46,434 nt of DNA from Alistipes sp. (lineage in GTDB: Bacteria; Bacteroidota; Bacteroidia; Bacteroidales; Rikenellaceae): the NCBI GenBank assembly GCA_021204515.1, contig JAJPZH010000061.1, positions 1-46,434 of the forward strand. Reading direction: 5' to 3'. Made by a program: the position numbers and the translations under genes. Positions 20,310-27,303 of this stretch are shown here, piece after piece; the first letter of the stretch is position 1, and the number at the start of each line of letters is the position of its first letter. The notes beneath the pieces were generated by a model, which was not told the DNA's origin, ran no database searches, and saw only the letters and a program-made list of their open reading frames with translations.

Positions 20310-20939
20310 ATTATCGCAGCACCGAAACCATTCCCGCCGAGGCCATTCAACCCCGGGAATAATCGGCCGAAACCGGCAGCCGGCACCAACAACCGGTACG
20401 GGCGCCGCCCGCCCGAGAAGGAAAATCCGCACCGTATCAACGAGCAGATCACGGCTCCCGAAGTGCGTATCGTGGGCGACAATGTCGAACAACCGCTGGT
20501 TTTACCGATCCGCGAGGCGCTGAAGCTCGCCGACAGCATGGAACTCGATCTGATCGAGATCTCGCCCAAGGCCGAGCCGCCCGTATGCCGCATCGCCGAT
20601 TACCAGAAATTCCTCTACCAGCAAAAAAAGAAGGCCAAGGAACTGAAAGCCAATCAGGTGAAGGTCGTGATCAAAGAGATCCGATTCGGTCCGCAGACCG
20701 ACGACCACGACTACAACTTCAAGCTCAAGCACGCCACCAATTTCCTGAAGGAAGGTTGCAAGGTCAAGGCTTACGTCTTTTTCCGCGGGCGTTCGATCGT
20801 CTTCAAGGAGCAGGGTGAAATCCTGCTGCTCCGCTTCGCCACAGACCTCGAAGAGGTCGCCAAAGTGGAGATGATGCCCAAGCTCGACGGCAAGAAGATG
20901 AACATGATGCTGGCTCCCAAAGTCAGCAAAAAGCAGTAG
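20310..20939 (+). CDS. infC: Translation initiation factor IF-3, predicted ATT start
   Basis: IF-3 binds the 30S subunit and checks the start codon. The family core is clear: [18 protein letters not shown], then [26 protein letters not shown] and [21 protein letters not shown]. The first GTG (20463) would cut off the conserved N-terminal strand. Upstream the frame stays open back to a TAA at 20298 and contains no ATG, GTG or TTG; the only plausible starts are ATT at 20310 or ATC at 20313. From 20310 the product is 209 residues, with a Pro/Arg/Asn-rich leader of about 40 residues. E. coli infC uses an AUU start for autoregulation, so I infer the same here. A terminator follows; rpmI and rplT do not. 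Confidence 0.9.
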   Translation: MIAAPKPFPPRPFNPGNNRPKPAAGTNNRYGRRPPEKENPHRINEQITAPEVRIVGDNVEQPLVLPIREALKLADSMELDLIEISPKAEPPVCRIADYQKFLYQQKKKAKELKANQVKVVIKEIRFGPQTDDHDYNFKLKHATNFLKEGCKVKAYVFFRGRSIVFKEQGEILLLRFATDLEEVAKVEMMPKLDGKKMNMMLAPKVSKKQ

Positions 20940-20959
20940 TCCAACAGACCACAATAACG

Positions 20960-21002
20960 ATCCGTAATCGGGGACCCGCAGGCCTCCGATTATGGATTTT
21001 TG
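20960..21002 (+). terminator. Terminator after infC
   Basis: Stem ATCCGTAATCGG (20960-20971) with CCGATTATGGAT (20986-20997), 12 pairs including one G-T, 14-base loop, then T5. Confidence 0.82.
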
Positions 21003-21260
21003 CATCCTGCCCGCAGCGGCATCCCCGAACTAAGCCAAAATCAGGAGGAGAGGGGCAGCGGACGCACCTTCCGACGAAACGAAAAGTCGATACAGAAACA
21101 GTCGATACGGCGGGAACAGTTTTTTTGCAGCAGAGATAAGGCCGCCCGCGAAAGCCGGGGAAACCGAAAAACGGACGGCAAGACAAACAGTGAAACAAAG
21201 GTGGAAAAAATAATTTGAACGGTATGCCGAATTTCGAAATATACTTACCTTTGTAACGAA
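21003..21260 (+). promoter_or_regulatory. Spacer and -7 box of the LuxE/PaaK-like gene
   Basis: The first 200 bases hold no gene; they are T-poor apart from a T7 run at 21120-21126 and contain a direct repeat of GTCGATAC (21086-21093, 21101-21108). TACCTTTG at 21246-21253 is an exact -7 match. Its last G is only seven bases before the ATG at 21261, so the mRNA would be leaderless or nearly so. TTTG at 21214-21217 is too far (28 bp) to be a normal -33 element. Confidence 0.6.
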
Positions 21261-22226
21261 ATGATTACGCAGGACGACATATTCCGAATTGCCGACGATG
21301 CGGCGTTCGACGCCGCTGCGCTGGAGGTATTCAGGCGGCAGGCCGCCGAGTGCCCGCCCTACCGCGAGTATCTCGCGCTGGCCGGAGTGCGGCCGGAAGA
21401 GGTGCGCACGGCCCGCGAGATTCCGTTTCTGCCGATCGAAATCTTCAAGACCCACGACGTCTACTGCGGCTGCACGGAGCCTGAGGCGGTCTTCACCTCG
21501 TCGGCCACGACGGGCATGACGCCGTCGCGCCATCCGATGCGCTCGCTGGCGCTTTACGAACGGACGTTCCGCGCCGCGTTCCGCACGTTCTACGGCGATC
21601 CGGCGCAGTGGAGTCTGTATGCCCTGCTGCCCAATTACCTGCGGCGCAAGGGATCGTCGCTGGTCTACATGGCCGACCGGCTGATCGCCGACTGCGGCTC
21701 GGGCGGCTTTTATCTGGACGATTACGACGCGCTGCTGGCGGCCATGCAAGCCGATCCGAAGCCCAAGATCCTGCTGGGCGTAAGCTACGCGCTGTGGGAT
21801 CTGGCGGAGCGTTACGCCCCGAAGCTCGAAAATACGGTCGTAATGGAGACGGGCGGCATGAAGGGCTACCGCGAAGAGATTCCCAAAGAGGAGTTTCACA
21901 AAATCCTGTGCGGCGCATTCGGCGTCGGCGCGATACACTCCGAATACGGCATGGCCGAGCTGACTTCGCAGGCCTATTCGCAGGGCGGCAACCTCTTCCG
22001 CTGTCCGGCGTGGATGCGCGTCACGGCCCGCGACGTGAACGACCCGTTCGATCCGCAGCCCGCAGGCGTACGCGGAGGACTGAACATCGCCGATCTGGCC
22101 AACTGGTGGTCGTGCGCGTTCATTCAGACGCAGGACGTGGGGCGGGTCGATGCCGGCGGAGCGTTCGTCGTCGAAGGGCGCATCGACCACAGCGACATCA
22201 GAGGGTGCAACTTACTGGTGCAGTAA
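21261..22226 (+). CDS. LuxE/PaaK-type adenylate-forming acyl-transferring protein
   Basis: A 321-residue protein. The nucleotide-binding loop TSSATTGMTPSRH (near residue 74) and downstream SEYGMAELTSQAYS match acyl-protein synthetases of the LuxE family, relatives of phenylacetate-CoA ligase. LuxE activates a fatty acid with ATP and holds it as a thioester. It has no signal peptide. Relatives occur in surface-polysaccharide loci, and the next gene is a NeuA-like cytidylyltransferase, so a role in activating an acyl group for a glycan is possible. The substrate is unknown. It starts seven bases after a -7 box. Confidence 0.82.
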   Translation: MITQDDIFRIADDAAFDAAALEVFRRQAAECPPYREYLALAGVRPEEVRTAREIPFLPIEIFKTHDVYCGCTEPEAVFTSSATTGMTPSRHPMRSLALYERTFRAAFRTFYGDPAQWSLYALLPNYLRRKGSSLVYMADRLIADCGSGGFYLDDYDALLAAMQADPKPKILLGVSYALWDLAERYAPKLENTVVMETGGMKGYREEIPKEEFHKILCGAFGVGAIHSEYGMAELTSQAYSQGGNLFRCPAWMRVTARDVNDPFDPQPAGVRGGLNIADLANWWSCAFIQTQDVGRVDAGGAFVVEGRIDHSDIRGCNLLVQ

Positions 22227-22279
22227 ACCGAAACGGGTTTCCGCCGCAAGGCGGGCAGGCCCCGACATAAAACCGAATT

Positions 22280-22933
22280 ATGAAAACAGCAGCATTCGTC
22301 CCCATACGGCTCAACAGCCAGCGCGTCAGCGGCAAGAACCTGCGTCCGCTGAGCGGATCGCCGCTCATGTGCCACATACTCCGGACGCTGACCGAGGTCG
22401 AGGGCATCGACGAGGTTTACGTCTATTGCAGCGACGAGCGGATCCGCGAATTCCTGCCCGAAGGCGTACGGTTCCTGCGCCGCAGCGAAGAGCTGGACCG
22501 CGACACGACGCTGGGACGGGAGATTTACGACAGTTTCACTGCCGAGGTCGAAGCCGACCTCTATGTGCTGGCGCACGCCACGTCGCCCTTCATCCGCGCC
22601 GAGACCGTCGCGGATGCGCTTCGGAAAGTGGTTTCGGGCGAATACGACTCGGCGTTCAGCGCCGAAAAGATACAGACGTTCGCATGGTACGAGGGGCGGC
22701 CGCTCAACTATTCGCCCGAAAATATCCCCCGCACGCAGACCATCGAGCCGGTATATATCGAAACCAGCGCGTTCTTCATCTTCCCGCGGGCCTTGTGGAC
22801 CGGGCGGCACCGCCGGATCGGAGACAGGCCCTACATGGCGGTAGTGGACCGCATCGAGGGGCTGGATATCGACTATCCGGAGGATTTCACGATGGCCGAG
22901 ATCATCGCCGCAAGCCGCAACCTGCCCAAATAA
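22280..22933 (+). CDS. NeuA-like CMP-sugar synthase (acylneuraminate cytidylyltransferase family)
   Basis: A 217-residue cytoplasmic enzyme. The N-terminal signature PIRLNSQRVSGKNLRPLSG (residues 8-26) is the CTP-binding motif of CMP-acylneuraminate synthases; LAHATSPFI and the closing GLDIDYPEDFTMAE also fit. The family activates sialic, legionaminic, pseudaminic acids or KDO-like sugars as CMP donors. No sugar-synthesis genes (neuB-, neuC-like) are in this window, so the sugar is not known. It lies 53 bases after the LuxE-like gene, probably co-transcribed. Confidence 0.9.
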   Translation: MKTAAFVPIRLNSQRVSGKNLRPLSGSPLMCHILRTLTEVEGIDEVYVYCSDERIREFLPEGVRFLRRSEELDRDTTLGREIYDSFTAEVEADLYVLAHATSPFIRAETVADALRKVVSGEYDSAFSAEKIQTFAWYEGRPLNYSPENIPRTQTIEPVYIETSAFFIFPRALWTGRHRRIGDRPYMAVVDRIEGLDIDYPEDFTMAEIIAASRNLPK

Positions 22934-23159
22934 AACCGGAGCGGAGATTCCGATCCGGTACGCAAGGCAGGGAGAGAGAGCGGCAGGAAAGTCCCGCCAA
23001 AGATAACAGACGTGCCCGACAGCAGGGAAGGTTCGACATAGACAACAAGGGCACCAGACAGCAACAGCAGGAAGGTCCGACAGAAATAACAGGGAGAAGC
23101 CCGTCTCGGAAAATATCCGGTGTACTTGTCGTCGCAGCGGGCGACACAAAAAGGGAATC
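22934..23159. other. T-poor spacer between convergent genes
   Basis: No gene and no clear terminator seen. 22961-23100 has 8 T in 140 bases and consists of short units such as GACAACA, AGCAACAGCAG and GGGAGAGAGAG. Confidence 0.45.
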
Positions 23160-24044
23160 TTACTCCGGGTCCCGTTCATAGGCGTCGATCATCGAACCGC
23201 GGGTGCGGTTGACGATCCGCGCTCCGAGCGCAGCGGCATAGTCGCGCAGGACTTCGTGTCCGCGGAACAGTTCGGCGACTTCGGCCAGATACTCCGCCAT
23301 CGTATAGGGCACGTGGGGAACCTTCTTGTAAATAGGCTGCGGTGCGGCGGCTTCCGCTCCGTCGTAATAGTGGCGGTCGATACGGCAGAGACGGTTCCCA
23401 TCGTCCACGCAAAGTCCGTCCAACAGCGTATGGTCCACGCCGTAAAGCTCGATCCGTTTATACCCCAGCAGCAGGGCGACGTATTCGCCGACCTGCACCA
23501 CGGTCCCGAAATTGGCGCTTCCCAGCCCGCGGCGGAAAAGCCGGAATTCGAGACTCCTGAAACCGCGGTACATCTGGGTATGGAACCGGACGATGCGGAT
23601 ATTGGAATTGGGCAGTGCGGCGCGGTAGTCGAAACCTTCGGGGTTGTAGTACTGCACGTAGAGGTTCATCGGCCACGTAACCTTGCGGGCGAGCGTCTCG
23701 TAAAGCGCTCGGACGCGGTCGCGGCACGCGCTGTCACGGAAGAACATCGGGTCGGAGAGGACGTAGTACTTCGGCTTCACGACCTCGAAGCGGTCGTCTT
23801 CGGCGAAATAATTGACCGCAAGAAAATCTTTGGTTTCGTACTCGCGGCGTTCGATCAGCCGCGGCAGGTCGCCGGCCAGCGAAGGCCCGTTGCCGAGGAT
23901 CACCATCGACTGCGCCGGCCGGCCGACCGGTCCGGTGCGCCCGACGTAGTTGCGGAAGTCCTCCTTGACGGCCATGACGGCGAAATACAACGCCGTGTCG
24001 AACGAGTTGCGGATCAAAACGATGAGTTTTTCGGCTGCAGTCAT
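23160..24044 (-). CDS. DUF115/GT42-like protein, candidate sugar-modifying enzyme
   Basis: A 294-residue protein. Near residue 47 it has VILGNGPSL, followed by VNYFAEDDRFEVVKPKYYVLSDP and later LLLGYKRIELYGVDHT and a His-rich YYDG region. This layout (GNGPSL, an acidic Asn-Tyr-Phe block, GYKxIxLxGxD) is shared by the MptE/DUF115 family, whose members include flagellin-glycosylation factors, and by GT42 sialyltransferases such as Campylobacter CstII. It faces a NeuA-like gene, which makes transfer of a CMP-activated sugar attractive, but that is inference and I cannot separate the two families by eye. A weak hydrophobic stretch lies near the N-terminus (LIVLIRNSFDTALYFAVMAV). Confidence 0.68.
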   Translation of the reverse strand: MTAAEKLIVLIRNSFDTALYFAVMAVKEDFRNYVGRTGPVGRPAQSMVILGNGPSLAGDLPRLIERREYETKDFLAVNYFAEDDRFEVVKPKYYVLSDPMFFRDSACRDRVRALYETLARKVTWPMNLYVQYYNPEGFDYRAALPNSNIRIVRFHTQMYRGFRSLEFRLFRRGLGSANFGTVVQVGEYVALLLGYKRIELYGVDHTLLDGLCVDDGNRLCRIDRHYYDGAEAAAPQPIYKKVPHVPYTMAEYLAEVAELFRGHEVLRDYAAALGARIVNRTRGSMIDAYERDPE

Positions 24045-24181
24045 GGTTCGTTATTCGTTAATTCCCGCATGGAGCGGAAGGGTCGGAACGGGAGCGGCGG
24101 GACGGATACCGTGCGCATGCAACCGGCCGGATTCGGCCGGGAAAACCGGGCGAAACCTGCCGCGCACCCGTTAATTGTCTG

Positions 24182-24189
24182 CAAAAGTA
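24182..24189 (-). promoter_or_regulatory. -7 box of the DUF115/GT42-like gene
   Basis: TACTTTTG on the minus strand (24189-24182), about 138 bp before the ATG at 24044. No matching -33 element. The sequence to its right becomes AT-rich, marking the edge of the restriction-modification insert. Confidence 0.45.
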
Positions 24190-24257
24190 ATAAAATCCAT
24201 GCACGATTACCAGTAACTAGGAAAAAATACCGATTGTCTTTATCGGCTCGGGAAATG

Positions 24258-25508
24258 CTACCGTTTAGTCATGATCACGATATACTCTTTGACCATCGTA
24301 TTGACTTTTTTTCTCTTTTCATTGGTCGGACTCGTCTTACTCGGCATTCTTTTATTGGGAATAGCTCTCACGATAGTTATTTCATGCTGAAAACCATTTT
24401 GCTCGAACATTTCCGCGGTAAAATAATCCAAGGGAATTTGGACTCCCTTCACTGTCCTGTTCCCTACGACATAGCACATCCTGCCGCCGCGTCTCAATTT
24501 CCTTGCGATATTCTTTATGGAAGCATTGTAGTCGTTTAAGAAAGACACGACTTCCAGATACCTTTTTTTATCGAGTTTCCGAACTGCCTCCAGTTCATTT
24601 TCTATGGAGAAGGTTTCAAACAGCACCTCACGGGCCGTTTTACCCCCCATCAGATAATTGTCCAGCGTTTTGGCATGCTCAAAACCAAACCACTCGTTCG
24701 CCCACCGGGAAAACTGTCCGTAGGCGACCGTAGTACGGCTGTCGCCATAGGGGGGAGAAGTCACTACTATATCCACAGAGCCGTCTGCAACGACATTATC
24801 CGGGAAAGGCATCGAAGAATCGAACGCATAGGTAGTCACACTCCCCTTATTTTCTATCCTGCAATACTCAGACAGACCTATCGCATTTCTACGGACCTTC
24901 GCCTTAAACAGTCCGAATACATCCGGAGCGAAGGAGCGTATCTTTTCCTCCTTCATTCTAAATCTTTTGAACTCTCCGTTTCTCGTAAAAGAGACATCCC
25001 GGACGGTTTCCGCCAATGCAAGTTCGAAAAACGGGCTGATGTCTTCGGATAAAAGATCTATGTTCTGCTGTATAAAAGAGAGCTTCAGCAAAGATTCCCT
25101 GCTATACCAATACTCCCAATTGGTTATGTGCGTAAAATCCTTATTCCGGACATTGTCCTCCGCATAGCCCGACAACGCCTTCTGCAACACACCGAACGCC
25201 GTCTCGATTTCGTTCGGATCGTAGGATGTCGTCTTGACCTTGGCAATAAGCCAAGCCAAAGGGTTTATATCCGTTCCGATGGAGTTTATTCCTGCGATCG
25301 AAGCCTCGACCAATGAAGTTCCCGACCCCATATAGGGATCGAACAGCAGACCGACTTTTCCCGACGGAGAATATTCTTTGATCAATCTCCTCGCGATCTG
25401 GGGGATCATCATCGCAGGGTAGTTGTGGTACCCATGCGTATACTCTTTGGTGTCGAAGCCTTTGAAGTCCCACTCATCGGTCTCTAATCTCTTATACATC
25501 TTTTCCAT
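24258..25508 (-). CDS. DNA methyltransferase of an MvaI/BcnI-type system (probable N4-cytosine)
   Basis: A 416-residue protein. The AdoMet-binding motif FDPYMGSGTS lies at residues 56-65 and the catalytic motif TSPPYGDS at 250-257. Motif I before motif IV excludes the beta order, and the TSPPY form is typical of N4-cytosine methyltransferases. The partner is the adjacent MvaI/BcnI-type endonuclease, whose relatives cut CCWGG or CCSGG; the target here is not known. The start at 25508 was chosen because a -7 box (25527-25520) lies 11 bases upstream; a start at 25553 would sit behind the promoter. Base composition is clearly more AT-rich than its neighbours, a sign of transfer. Confidence 0.86.
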   Translation of the reverse strand: MEKMYKRLETDEWDFKGFDTKEYTHGYHNYPAMMIPQIARRLIKEYSPSGKVGLLFDPYMGSGTSLVEASIAGINSIGTDINPLAWLIAKVKTTSYDPNEIETAFGVLQKALSGYAEDNVRNKDFTHITNWEYWYSRESLLKLSFIQQNIDLLSEDISPFFELALAETVRDVSFTRNGEFKRFRMKEEKIRSFAPDVFGLFKAKVRRNAIGLSEYCRIENKGSVTTYAFDSSMPFPDNVVADGSVDIVVTSPPYGDSRTTVAYGQFSRWANEWFGFEHAKTLDNYLMGGKTAREVLFETFSIENELEAVRKLDKKRYLEVVSFLNDYNASIKNIARKLRRGGRMCYVVGNRTVKGVQIPLDYFTAEMFEQNGFQHEITIVRAIPNKRMPSKTSPTNEKRKKVNTMVKEYIVIMTKR

Positions 25509-25519
25509 CAAACAAGATA

Positions 25520-25547
25520 CAAATATACAAAAAAAGAGGTATCTTAG
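25520..25547. promoter_or_regulatory. Overlapping divergent promoters of the restriction-modification pair
   Basis: Leftward: TATATTTG (25527-25520), methyltransferase ATG at 25508. Rightward: TATCTTAG (25540-25547), endonuclease ATG at 25566. The two -7 boxes are 12 bp apart, so each upstream region lies within the other promoter. The rightward box is one base off consensus, so methyltransferase transcription may be favoured. Confidence 0.55.
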
Positions 25548-25565
25548 CATCACAAACCCAATCTC

Positions 25566-26318
25566 ATGAATAATCGAGAAAAAATTATCGCAGCCTTCCT
25601 AGAAATTAAACAGCGCGGATTTATTCCAAGCCACAGAACACACGACACGGGTATCGGGAAAACCTTTGAAGATCTAATCGGGATCATCGAAAACAACGAA
25701 CGCCGCCCGGACCTGAACGGATACGAAATAAAGACCAAAAGAGAGACTTCCACATCCTACTCGACACTATTTACTAAAAGTCCGTCGTATCCCAAGAGAG
25801 CAAATGCGTATCTGCGGGACAGATACGGAGAGGCCTATGAGGAATTTCCCGGGCTGAAAAAAATTCACACCTCCATATTCGCCCATCAAGGGCACAGCTG
25901 TTACGGACTGCATTCTTTCAGGCTCGTCAACGATCGGGACTGCCGGCGCATAACAATCGCGATTTCCAGCCTGCAAACGGGGGAAATCCTCGACAATGCC
26001 ATATATTACACTTACGACGACATCGAATACGCCCTGAACAACAAACTCGACAAGCTGCTATTCGTTTTTGCGGATACCGCAATACTGAACGGACGGGAGC
26101 ATTTTCACTACAAGAGAGCCGAAATTTACGAAAATCCCTCTTTGGAGAACTTCCTCCGCCTGCTAGACGAAGGAAAAATCATGTACGACATCAGAATCGG
26201 CTCCTATAAGAATCCTGCAAAACGCAACTACGGCAAACCGCATGACCATGGAAGCGGGTTCAGAATCCGGCCGGTCGATCTGACAAGTCTGTATGCGGAT
26301 CAGATAATCGTGGAATAA
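25566..26318 (+). CDS. MvaI/BcnI-type restriction endonuclease
   Basis: A 250-residue protein that I recognise by resemblance to R.MvaI along its length: TGIGKTFEDLIGI, LFTKSPSYPKRANAYLRDRYG, YDIRIGSY and PHDHGSGFRI all have close counterparts. The PD-(D/E)xK active site reads D49...E54-I-K56, matching the D50-E55-K57 set of MvaI. MvaI and BcnI are monomeric enzymes that nick each strand of CCWGG or CCSGG in turn. Which base this one accepts cannot be told here. The gene is AT-richer than the flanks, like its divergent methyltransferase, and no frameshift is seen, so the pair looks active. Confidence 0.93.
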   Translation: MNNREKIIAAFLEIKQRGFIPSHRTHDTGIGKTFEDLIGIIENNERRPDLNGYEIKTKRETSTSYSTLFTKSPSYPKRANAYLRDRYGEAYEEFPGLKKIHTSIFAHQGHSCYGLHSFRLVNDRDCRRITIAISSLQTGEILDNAIYYTYDDIEYALNNKLDKLLFVFADTAILNGREHFHYKRAEIYENPSLENFLRLLDEGKIMYDIRIGSYKNPAKRNYGKPHDHGSGFRIRPVDLTSLYADQIIVE

Positions 26319-26356
26319 AATTACAGATCGGTATCTTCGCAATAAAACTGCTTACA

Positions 26357-27286
26357 ATGGCATCAGTAACCATCTCGGTCATCATACCCCTCTACAATAA
26401 GGAATGCGAAATCGGCGACACCCTGCGTTCGGTGCTGGCCCAGACGCTGCAGCCGGCGGAGATCGTCGTCGTGGACGACGGTTCGACGGACCGCAGCGCA
26501 GAAATCGTGCGCGCCATCGGCTCGCCGCTCGTGAAGCTGATCACGCAGCCCAATGCCGGCGAATGCGCGGCCCGCAACCGCGCCATCGCCGAATCGACGG
26601 GCGATTACATCGCCCTGCTGGACGCCGACGACACGTGGGAACCGGGATTTCTGGAGGAGATCGCCGCGATGATCGCGGAATTTCCGGGCTGCGGGGTCTA
26701 CTCGACGGCCTTCAACATCGTCAGCCACGACGGGCGTTTCCCGGCCCGCACCCCTTCGGAGCGCGGCGTAGTCGCCAACTTCTTCCGCGACTCGGCGCAC
26801 CGGTACATCTCGATCCCGTCGGCCAGCGCCGTACCGCGCGCGGTCTTCGAGACGGTCGGCGGATTTCCCGAAGGGATGAAGATCGGCGGCGATATGTACA
26901 TGTGGATCAAGATCGCCCGCCGCTATGCGGTCTGCTTCTCGCCCAAGCCGCTGGCGAACTATTCGAAGGTCGCCTCGAACCGCTCGGCGTCGAGCTACAC
27001 GCCCGAGCGGACACGCTATTCGTTCGAGGAGCTTTACGACCCTTCGGCGCCCGAGGAATACAACGAATTCGTGGCCCGCGCGGCACTGGGCAAAGCGCTT
27101 ATCATCAGCGCCAAGGGCGGGACGAAAGAGGCGGCGCGCGCCGCGGAGTTTTTCGGCTACACCAAGACCTACCGCCGCACGCTGCGCAAAGTCCGCATCC
27201 TCAACGCCCTGCCCCGCAGCTGGCGCGCGCCGCTGATCGGGCTGTACAACAGTCTGGCATGGCGCATCGCCCGCAAAGGGCTGTAA
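26357..27286 (+). CDS. Family 2 glycosyltransferase
   Basis: A 309-residue GT-A fold enzyme that transfers a sugar from a nucleotide donor. VSVIIPLYNKECEIGDTLRSV-type N-terminus (residues 5-25 region), VVDDGSTDRSAEI, and the metal-binding LDADDTWEPGF are all present. The C-terminal quarter is basic and may touch the membrane; no true membrane span is seen. GC-rich, so it returns to native composition right after the restriction gene, and it probably belongs with the LuxE/NeuA/DUF115 genes upstream. A weak -7 box (TATCTTCG, 26332-26339) precedes it. Donor and acceptor unknown. Confidence 0.92.
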   Translation: MASVTISVIIPLYNKECEIGDTLRSVLAQTLQPAEIVVVDDGSTDRSAEIVRAIGSPLVKLITQPNAGECAARNRAIAESTGDYIALLDADDTWEPGFLEEIAAMIAEFPGCGVYSTAFNIVSHDGRFPARTPSERGVVANFFRDSAHRYISIPSASAVPRAVFETVGGFPEGMKIGGDMYMWIKIARRYAVCFSPKPLANYSKVASNRSASSYTPERTRYSFEELYDPSAPEEYNEFVARAALGKALIISAKGGTKEAARAAEFFGYTKTYRRTLRKVRILNALPRSWRAPLIGLYNSLAWRIARKGL

Positions 27287-27303
27287 ATCGAATACGGAAC
27301 AAA

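Noticed and set aside
20463..20939. infC starting at GTG 20463
   Set aside because: This would remove the conserved HRINEQI...EVRIVGDN strand of IF-3 and begin inside the conserved domain.
25509..25553. Extension of the methyltransferase by 15 residues to a start at 25553
   Set aside because: The extra codons lie on or upstream of the gene's own -7 box and encode a hydrophobic stretch unlike the family.
24189..26321. AATAAAAT repeated at both edges of the restriction-modification insert (24189-24196 and 26314-26321) as an insertion target duplication
   Set aside because: Eight bases of A/T in AT-rich sequence are expected by chance; no longer repeat, integrase or transposase gene was seen.
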